A stretch of DNA of 6,922 bases from an uncultured Desulfobulbaceae bacterium (GTDB lineage Bacteria > Desulfobacterota > Desulfobulbia > Desulfobulbales > Desulfobulbaceae): positions 1 through 6,922 of the forward strand of contig CAMYOP010000148.1 in assembly GCA_947260045.1 (NCBI GenBank), written 5' to 3'. Below, one piece after another: positions 1-4,671 of this stretch. The position numbers and the translations under genes are program-made. Under the pieces are notes generated by a model. It saw only the letters and a program-made list of their open reading frames with translations. It made no database searches and had not been told where the DNA came from. Each line of letters starts with the position of its first letter. Position 1 is the stretch's first letter.

Positions 1-112
1 CATACAATCCACCTTCACTGATATCAATACCTTTTACCGTAAAAATACCATTAATAAGAATGTCCGTTGGATATGGAATTCTTTTATGTACCCTCAGTTC
101 CTCTTTTCCCAT
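1..112 (-). CDS. PilZ domain protein, N-terminal fragment (runs off the window)
   Basis: Only the first 37 codons are in the window; the gene continues past base 1. The short stretch contains both halves of the PilZ c-di-GMP binding signature: RVHKR at residues 7-11 fits RxxxR, and DISEGG at residues 30-35 fits (D/N)xSxxG. The hydrophobic residues between them have the alternating pattern of the first PilZ beta strands. From family knowledge, such proteins bind the second messenger c-di-GMP and control motility, exopolysaccharide or other surface functions; the target here cannot be read. The ATG is well fixed: an in-frame TAG lies four codons upstream and a GAAGAGG ribosome binding site sits 6 bases before it. 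The motifs start almost at the N-terminus, so PilZ is the first domain; whether others follow is unknown. It lies 183 bases downstream of lnt on the same strand and probably has its own promoter. Confidence 0.75.
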   Translation of the reverse strand, partial: MGKEELRVHKRIPYPTDILINGIFTVKGIDISEGGLY

Positions 113-118
113 CCTCTG

Positions 119-125
119 CCTCTTC
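119..125 (-). promoter_or_regulatory. Ribosome binding site of the PilZ gene
   Basis: On the minus strand the bases read GAAGAGG, followed by 6 bases and the ATG ending at 110. The match and spacing, with the in-frame TAG just upstream, decide the start codon of the PilZ fragment. Confidence 0.55.
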
Positions 126-173
126 TAGAAAAATTGGTGCCGGCTACTGTTACCAAACTCCCTCTCAAAAACG

Positions 174-202
174 GTTATATTCAAAGAGAGAAAATAAAAC
201 AA
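174..202 (-). promoter_or_regulatory. Candidate sigma70-type promoter for the PilZ gene
   Basis: On the minus strand TTGTTT (197-202) and TATAAC (174-179) are separated by exactly 17 bases. The -10 box matches 5 of 6 consensus positions and the -35 box matches only TTG. It would start RNA near 167 and give a leader of about 55 nt. The DNA just upstream is a long pyrimidine-rich tract on this strand (about 181-243), which makes chance T-rich matches more likely, so this is only a candidate. Confidence 0.35.
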
Positions 203-246
203 GAAAGAAAAAGGTAAGAGATATACAAGAAAAAAGGTGAAAGTGA

Positions 247-260
247 ATATTATCTAATAT
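247..260. repeat. AT-rich palindrome between lnt and the PilZ gene
   Basis: ATATTA-TC-TAATAT is a perfect 6+2+6 inverted repeat in the 183-base gap 113-295. It lies about 36 bases past the lnt stop codon and upstream of the candidate PilZ promoter. It has no GC pairs and is not followed by a T run in the direction of lnt transcription, so it is not a convincing terminator. A protein binding site is possible. I see no strong terminator for lnt in this gap. Confidence 0.25.
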
Positions 261-295
261 AAAAAAGAATTTCCATGAAGGCGTTTAAACAACAA

Positions 296-1918
296 CTATT
301 TCCGTTTAAATATGAGGAAAGCTAAAACAAAGGAAAAGCAACAAGCCCCAAAATAATGGCCAATCCTTGTATAAAGAGTGTTTTTTTCCAGCACAGGAAT
401 ATTTGCCAGAAACGAATCTTCTGAAAAAATTTTCGTTTGCACGACAATATCACCAGCTGGATCGACAGAACAGCTAATCCCAGTATTAGCAGCACGGACG
501 AGGCTTCTTCTATTTTCGACTGCGCGGAACACAGCCATTGCCAATGTTTGATGCGGGGCACTTGAATGTCCGTACCAGGCGTCATTTGTTATATTAACCA
601 GAAGATTGGCTTTATTTTCAACCTGCTTTCTTGCAAGATCTGGAAATATAGATTCAAAACAGATGAGCACGCCTACTTTGAGGCCGCCAAACATGAGCGG
701 TTCTGCAGACCTGCCAACAGTAAAGTCTCCCACTGCCTGGACCAGAGGTTCCAGAAAAGGCAAAGCCCGTCGCATGGGAACATATTCACCAAAGGGCACT
801 AGATGTTGCTTATCGTAACGACCAGCAAGCTCTCCTTTGGCATTTATTAAAATTGCACTATTGAAATAATCTATCTCCTTTGCACCTTTTTCTTCCGGTT
901 TAAGAGTTCTTCTCGTGTAAAAAGGGGTACCAGTCAATAGCCAGACATTCTCAGTAATTGCAAAATCAACAATTTCCTGGAAAAGTGGTTCCCGTTGTGG
1001 AAAAAATGGCAGAGCTGTTTCTGGCCAGACCACAAGTTCGCTCTGGTTATTGTCCAGAATTTTTTTTGAAAGATTTATATACCTATCAACAGTTTCCTGC
1101 TTTTTCTCTGGTGTCCATTTTTCATCCTGAGCAATATTGCCCTGGACCACGGTGACCTGCGCGTCCAGTGTTTTCCCTTTTGACCTGGTAAACTCCTGGT
1201 ACTGCAAAAAAGAATATCCGCCAATAAACATCAGAAAACAGGATAGAAAAAGAATGATCCGTTTTTCTGCCATAACATTCCATCTGACCTGATTTTTTTG
1301 TATTTCAAACAGGTACACCAGTAAAGCATTTATGAGGATCAGGCAAAAAGTTATAAGATAATGGCCTCCCAGATCAGCAGCTTGGATAAATAGAGGTTGT
1401 TTATACAGTCCATATGCAAGGTCCATCCAGGGAAATCCCGTCCCAAATATTCCTCTGAACCAATCCAGACCAACCCAAAGGGCAGGCGCTAATACAACCA
1501 TAGAAACCAGTGGTCGCTCCTTATGCCAGGAGCGCCCGGCTAACATGGAAAGAAGCCCCATAAATGCTGCTATATAGAGACTCATATATGCTGCCAGGAG
1601 AAGCATGGCAGGAATTGTCACATAAAGAGGAAGTCCGCCATAACGGCCCAACACTATCACTATCCAATACAACAGTGCGCTGTAAAATAATAAACCTGTC
1701 AAAAAGCCTGTAATGGCACTCTTTTTGGGCGTGGCATAAAGGGAAAAACGCATAAGAGGTACGACTGCGACAAAAAGCAGTGGCCACAAACCAACTCGTC
1801 CAGGCATGGCAAGTGACAGCATTACGGCGGAACTTAATATTACTGCGGGAGAATTTGTTCTATCAAATAAAAAAAATTTGAAAAATCCTTGCAGGATCTG
1901 GGATTGATTTTTTTTCAT
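296..1918 (-). CDS. lnt: Apolipoprotein N-acyltransferase
   Basis: Inner-membrane enzyme of lipoprotein maturation. It moves an acyl chain from a phospholipid to the free amino group of the N-terminal cysteine of diacylated lipoproteins, with its nitrilase-like catalytic domain in the periplasm. The 540 residues are close to E. coli Lnt (512). The N-terminal part up to about residue 240 holds most of the membrane helices, the nitrilase domain spans about 253-505, and a last helix at about 519-537 ends in FKRK. The catalytic triad is visible: E300 in VVWPETALP, K370 in YDKQHLVPFGEY and C420 in LICFES. E378 of the FGEYVP loop and the NDAWYG motif near 445 are also present. The residue after the catalytic cysteine is Phe421, where E. 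coli has Tyr. The ATG overlaps the corC stop as ATGA, and an AGGGA lies too close to it for ideal initiation, so translational coupling to corC is likely. Function is confident. Confidence 0.97.
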   Translation of the reverse strand: MKKNQSQILQGFFKFFLFDRTNSPAVILSSAVMLSLAMPGRVGLWPLLFVAVVPLMRFSLYATPKKSAITGFLTGLLFYSALLYWIVIVLGRYGGLPLYVTIPAMLLLAAYMSLYIAAFMGLLSMLAGRSWHKERPLVSMVVLAPALWVGLDWFRGIFGTGFPWMDLAYGLYKQPLFIQAADLGGHYLITFCLILINALLVYLFEIQKNQVRWNVMAEKRIILFLSCFLMFIGGYSFLQYQEFTRSKGKTLDAQVTVVQGNIAQDEKWTPEKKQETVDRYINLSKKILDNNQSELVVWPETALPFFPQREPLFQEIVDFAITENVWLLTGTPFYTRRTLKPEEKGAKEIDYFNSAILINAKGELAGRYDKQHLVPFGEYVPMRRALPFLEPLVQAVGDFTVGRSAEPLMFGGLKVGVLICFESIFPDLARKQVENKANLLVNITNDAWYGHSSAPHQTLAMAVFRAVENRRSLVRAANTGISCSVDPAGDIVVQTKIFSEDSFLANIPVLEKNTLYTRIGHYFGACCFSFVLAFLIFKRK

Positions 1919-2826
1919 TCCCTGATAATTCTCACGGATTTAATACGTCGTCTATCAGAGGCAAGTACCTTAAATATGAGTGGATCAATTGTTACAGTCG
2001 CGCCATTTTGCGGAACCCTTCCCAGGTCATGTATAATAAGCCCACCAACTGATTCAAAGGGCCCTTCAGGCAACTGACAGGAAAAATGAGCCTCTACTTC
2101 TTCGATATCTATTTTTGCATCTACGGTAATGGTACGTTCATCGACTATGTACAACTCATCTTCAACCTGATCATGCTCATCATCTATCTCGCCAACTATT
2201 TCCTCAATTATGTCTTCTAGAGTGATGAGGCCTCGAACGCCGCCGAATTCATCGTTTACAATGGCAATATGATTCTTTTTCAGTTGAAACTCACGAAGAA
2301 GTTCTGTGATAGGTTTAGATTCAGGAATAAAGGTAGGTTCCTTGAGAAAATCTTTCAGGACTGCGGGTTCCTCTGGTCTTATACTACATATTCTCAGCAA
2401 ATCTTTTGCATGGAGTATCCCAATTATATGATCCTGGTTTTTTCGATAAATCGGTATTCTTGTATATCCTTCCTCATTAATAATCATAATAAGATCAGCA
2501 GTTGACGTGCCTTCTTCGGCGCTGATAATTTCAGCAGAGGGAGTCATGATTTCTGATGCTACAGTTTCCCGAAAATCAAAAATCGAACTGATCATCCGCT
2601 CTTCCAAACCACTTATCAGGCCGTGCTCCTCACCTTCTTCCAAGAGATCCTGAATCTCCTGTTCAAGCTCTTTTGTGGTGTCTGGTGGGCCAAAAAAACG
2701 AAACAAAGTACGGATTTTCTGCCAAACATTCTTTTCTTGAACCGTGGCAAGTGAATTGTCGTTAGGTTGGCTCTGTTGCTGATCCTGCTCGTCTTTGGGA
2801 TTTTTTGATTCCGGCTCGGGTTCCAT
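1915..2826 (-). CDS. corC: CorC/YbeX-type CBS-pair protein
   Basis: A soluble 303-residue protein of the CorC (YbeX) family. It has a hydrophilic N-terminus rich in Glu, Gln and Pro (about 1-34), a first CBS domain around 92-147 preceded by the signature EIMTP (92-96), a second CBS domain around 157-213 with DEFGGVRGLITLEDI, and a C-terminal CorC_HlyC (transporter-associated) domain at about 227-302 with ESVGGLI. It lacks the membrane DUF21 domain of longer CorB/HlyC relatives, and its length matches E. coli CorC (292). The E. coli protein has been linked to magnesium and cobalt homeostasis and to ribosome metabolism; the exact biochemical role is unsettled. CBS pairs usually bind adenine nucleotides. 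The corC-lnt order is the same as in E. coli. The start ATG has only a weak AAGG 10-11 bases upstream. The gene heads a leftward unit, with divergent carboxylase genes on its other side; no ybeY or phoH-like gene lies directly upstream. Confidence 0.92.
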   Translation of the reverse strand: MEPEPESKNPKDEQDQQQSQPNDNSLATVQEKNVWQKIRTLFRFFGPPDTTKELEQEIQDLLEEGEEHGLISGLEERMISSIFDFRETVASEIMTPSAEIISAEEGTSTADLIMIINEEGYTRIPIYRKNQDHIIGILHAKDLLRICSIRPEEPAVLKDFLKEPTFIPESKPITELLREFQLKKNHIAIVNDEFGGVRGLITLEDIIEEIVGEIDDEHDQVEDELYIVDERTITVDAKIDIEEVEAHFSCQLPEGPFESVGGLIIHDLGRVPQNGATVTIDPLIFKVLASDRRRIKSVRIIRE

Positions 2827-2875
2827 TAATGATAGACCTTTTTATCTGAGGGCTTTTAAAATGTATACGATGCAA

Positions 2876-2901
2876 ATTATTGAAACGATATAGGAAGTCA
2901 A
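2876..2901 (-). promoter_or_regulatory. corC: Weak candidate promoter for corC-lnt
   Basis: On the minus strand TTGACT (2896-2901) is a good -35 box, 5 of 6 to consensus. The -10 is poor: AATAAT (2876-2881) is only 14 bases away, and positions at 16-18 bases are weaker in sequence. The -35 box lies 7 bases from the opposite -35 box of the carboxylase promoter, so the two directions could influence each other. The -10 assignment is unsure. Confidence 0.22.
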
Positions 2902-2908
2902 GAAAAAT

Positions 2909-2937
2909 TTGACCTCTGCAAATAAGTTTACTATAAA
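2909..2937 (+). promoter_or_regulatory. Sigma70-type promoter for the carboxylase genes
   Basis: TTGACC (2909-2914) and TATAAA (2932-2937) are separated by 17 bases; each box matches 5 of 6 consensus positions. It is the best promoter match I found in the window. RNA would start near 2944 and run about 310 nt before the TTG start codon at 3257, so it implies a long leader. No comparable promoter was found closer to the gene. Confidence 0.6.
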
Positions 2938-3011
2938 ACGCTGCTCACCAGAATATAAACAGACTTATTGTTTCTGTCGAATTCAAAAGAGCAATGTTTT
3001 TAGCCATGATC

Positions 3012-3043
3012 GCAACTTTTAACTTTCCATCTTTCAAAGTTGC
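3012..3043 (+). promoter_or_regulatory. Leader stem-loop 1
   Basis: GCAACTTT (3012-3019) and AAAGTTGC (3036-3043) form a perfect 8-bp stem around a 16-base pyrimidine-rich loop. It lies about 70 nt into the predicted carboxylase leader and is not followed by a T run, so it is not a terminator. The role is unknown. Confidence 0.35.
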
Positions 3044-3098
3044 TGTAGTTGGAGTACATTAGGCAGGCTGTACTGAAGATGAAAGGAAAAAAGCACTT

Positions 3099-3113
3099 TG
3101 TCAGACTCTGACA
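3099..3113. promoter_or_regulatory. 15-bp perfect dyad, operator-like
   Basis: TGTCAGA-C-TCTGACA is a perfect 7+1+7 palindrome. As DNA it has the size and symmetry of a dimeric repressor site. As RNA it could fold as a 6-bp stem with a triloop, extended by two G-U pairs. It sits about 155 bases downstream of the predicted transcription start and 144 bases before the biotin carboxylase start. It does not match the FapR or BirA operator consensus known to me. Confidence 0.35.
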
Positions 3114-3156
3114 GGAGAGAGTTTGTTTCTTTTGAGTGAAGCAGGATAAGTGCAAA

Positions 3157-3210
3157 TGATCCCATAACACCGTCAGGCCGAAGCATAACAAAATGCTTTT
3201 TCAGGGATCA
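3157..3210 (+). promoter_or_regulatory. Leader compound stem, outer arms
   Basis: TGATCCC (3157-3163) and GGGATCA (3204-3210) are perfect 7-base complements that enclose 40 bases, including the smaller hairpin 3181-3198. The whole element ends 34 bases before the ribosome binding site of the biotin carboxylase. The GC-containing perfect arms make it the most plausible structural element of the leader. Confidence 0.35.
3181..3201 (+). terminator. Weak terminator- or attenuator-like hairpin
   Basis: AAGCAT (3181-3186) pairs with ATGCTT (3193-3198) around the loop AACAAA, and the descending arm runs into TTTTT (3197-3201). This is the shape of an intrinsic terminator on the plus strand, but the stem has only six pairs with two GC pairs and would be weak alone. 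It lies inside the leader, 56 bases before the gene, which suggests attenuation more than an end of transcription. Confidence 0.25.
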
Positions 3211-3243
3211 CCCCACACCCATACCAATTTATAAAAGATATAC

Positions 3244-3250
3244 AAAGAGG
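3244..3250 (+). promoter_or_regulatory. Ribosome binding site deciding a TTG start
   Basis: AAAGAGG is followed by 6 bases and TTG at 3257. The frame is open upstream back to a TGA at 3137 but contains no ATG, GTG or other TTG codon there, so this site and the TTG fix the biotin carboxylase start. Confidence 0.7.
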
Positions 3251-3256
3251 TTTCGC

Positions 3257-4660
3257 TTGCAAGGCAAAGTACTTATCGCCAACCGCGGGGAAATAGCCAT
3301 ACGAATTATGGAAGCATGCCAGGATCTTAACCTGGATTATGTAGTAGTGTATACAGACGCTGATAAAGATTCCGAACATGTTCAGCGCAATAGAACCAGC
3401 GGTTCTAAACAAAACGCGTGGCGCATAACCAACTATACTGACTCAAATGATATCCTTGCTGTTGCAGACCACACACTCTGTACAGCCATTCACCCGGGTT
3501 ACGGGTTTTTCTCGGAAGATTTTCGTTTTGCCAGAAGGGTCACCCTCCGTGATCGACCTCTTGTTTTCATAGGACCAAACTGGGAAGTCATTAAGAATCT
3601 CGGCGATAAAATTAATACAAAACGAGTTGCAAATAAGCTTGGTATACCAACTATCCCAGGTACTGACAGTCCTATCTATAACGAAATGGAAGCTGAAGAG
3701 ATAGCTCAGCATTTGTTTGAGGTTCAGGATGAACAAGGACTTGAAGCACCTTCCATCCTGGTTAAAGCCGCAGCTGGTGGCGGGGGAATGGGAATTGAAG
3801 AAGTGACTCGAATTGAACAGTTTCGGAAAACCTATCGCCAGGTTCAAAATTATGCCAAAAGACAATTTGGTGATGGCGGGGTTTTGATTGAACAACAACT
3901 CCGTGATTTTAACCACCTGGAAGTACAACTCGTCTGTTCGCGCCATGACGAACGTTTACATTTCAGCTCAAGAAACTGTACTATTCAATCAACAGGACGA
4001 CAAAAACGGATAGAGGCTGCTCCTGGCTTTGATGATTCTTGTTATGCCTATGATTTTGATGCGCAGTCAGTTCTTGACAAAGTTGTTGAGTATTCACTTA
4101 AGCTTGCTGATTATGTTTACTACGATAACGTTGGTACCTGGGAATGGATTGTCAGCCGTAATGGACAGCCCTACCTCTTAGAAGTAAATACCCGTATTCA
4201 AGTTGAAAATGACGTTTCTGCCAGAATCAGTTATGTAAACGACAAGCATCCCAACCTGATACGCGAACAGATCAGACTTGCCCTGGGCGACGAAATTGGC
4301 TACTCCCAGAAGGATATACAATTTAAAGGGGCAAGTATAGAGCTGAGAATTGTTGCTGAAAATACCCAAAGGGATTTTGCCCCATGGATTGGCACCATCA
4401 CCAAGTTTGATATGCCAACCCATGATTGGTCCGTTGTTTATACACATGTTCCCTCAGATCGTACCTACCCTATTCCCAGTGAATATGATCCTAACCTGGC
4501 CCTAGCACTTGTCTGGGGAGAGAATATGGATCAGGCAAAAAACAGAGCATTACAATTTATTGATCAGACAATAATTGAAGGCAATGACAGCTCAGGTGAT
4601 AACATCATTACCAATCTTGAGTATCTCAGAAATAACCTTGACCGCCTATTGACCTTCTAA
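3257..4660 (+). CDS. accC: Biotin carboxylase, divergent AccC type
   Basis: Predicted to carboxylate biotin on its carrier protein using ATP and bicarbonate, the first half-reaction of acetyl-CoA carboxylase. The 467 residues contain the N-terminal fold (KVLIANRGEIAIR at 4-16, HPGYGFFSED at 79-88), an ATP-grasp domain (GDK 116-118, K170 then GGGGMG 174-179, H220-L-E222) and the C-terminal domain. E. coli catalytic residues have counterparts: K118, K170, H220, E222, Q249, K250, E296, E309, N311, R313, Q315, E317 and R364. Differences: the loop before K250 reads QSTGRQK, one residue longer and with Arg in place of the E. coli His236; Asn318 replaces His297; and YDPNLALAL (410-418) replaces YDSMIGKL, losing the lysine. 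No biotinyl domain follows, so it is a free subunit and not a fused acyl-CoA or pyruvate carboxylase chain. Starts with TTG; 11 bases separate it from the carboxyltransferase gene, suggesting one operon. Acetyl-CoA is the likely overall substrate but propionyl-CoA is not excluded. Confidence 0.88.
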   Translation: MQGKVLIANRGEIAIRIMEACQDLNLDYVVVYTDADKDSEHVQRNRTSGSKQNAWRITNYTDSNDILAVADHTLCTAIHPGYGFFSEDFRFARRVTLRDRPLVFIGPNWEVIKNLGDKINTKRVANKLGIPTIPGTDSPIYNEMEAEEIAQHLFEVQDEQGLEAPSILVKAAAGGGGMGIEEVTRIEQFRKTYRQVQNYAKRQFGDGGVLIEQQLRDFNHLEVQLVCSRHDERLHFSSRNCTIQSTGRQKRIEAAPGFDDSCYAYDFDAQSVLDKVVEYSLKLADYVYYDNVGTWEWIVSRNGQPYLLEVNTRIQVENDVSARISYVNDKHPNLIREQIRLALGDEIGYSQKDIQFKGASIELRIVAENTQRDFAPWIGTITKFDMPTHDWSVVYTHVPSDRTYPIPSEYDPNLALALVWGENMDQAKNRALQFIDQTIIEGNDSSGDNIITNLEYLRNNLDRLLTF

Positions 4661-4671
4661 TCACAGAGATA

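Larger units (their letters stand above)
2827..3256. other. Divergent intergenic region, corC / biotin carboxylase
   Basis: These 430 bases hold no convincing gene. The left third has back-to-back promoter elements: a strong rightward promoter at 2909-2937 and a leftward -35-like box at 2896-2901. The right two thirds would be the 5' leader of the biotin carboxylase message and contain perfect inverted repeats at 3012-3043, 3099-3113, 3157-3210 and 3181-3198. No tRNA-like cloverleaf was seen, nor a riboswitch I recognise. Open frames in it are short and lack family resemblance. Confidence 0.7.

Noticed and set aside
135..150. GGCAC-like match to a sigma54 -24 element upstream of the PilZ gene
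   Set aside because: The required GC of the -12 element is missing at the proper distance (TTTCT instead of TTGCA-like).
261..290. Possible intrinsic terminator after lnt
   Set aside because: There is a T-rich run on the minus strand (261-266), but the preceding TTC-ATG-GAA stem has only three pairs; GTTTAAAC nearby is just an 8-base palindrome.
566..802. 78-codon plus-strand frame within lnt
   Set aside because: It lies opposite the nitrilase domain of Lnt, where the minus-strand frame has the conserved NDAWYG and catalytic Cys motifs.
2994..3062. A 22-codon plus-strand frame in the carboxylase leader (begins MFLAMIATF) that could be a leader peptide
   Set aside because: The Shine-Dalgarno is poor (AAGAG only 3 bases from ATG), there is no run of one regulatory codon, and stem-loop 1 lies within it. 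Without conservation data it cannot be supported.
3000..3191. 63-codon minus-strand frame between the divergent units
   Set aside because: Its Cys- and Ser-rich translation resembles no family, it has no clear ribosome binding site, and it lies opposite the structured leader.
3443..3946. 167-codon minus-strand frame
   Set aside because: It lies entirely opposite the biotin carboxylase, whose frame carries catalytic motifs throughout this stretch; it is an antisense shadow.
4178..4447. 89-codon minus-strand frame within the biotin carboxylase gene
   Set aside because: It is antisense to the C-terminal part of the biotin carboxylase, has no recognisable motif and is explained as a shadow.
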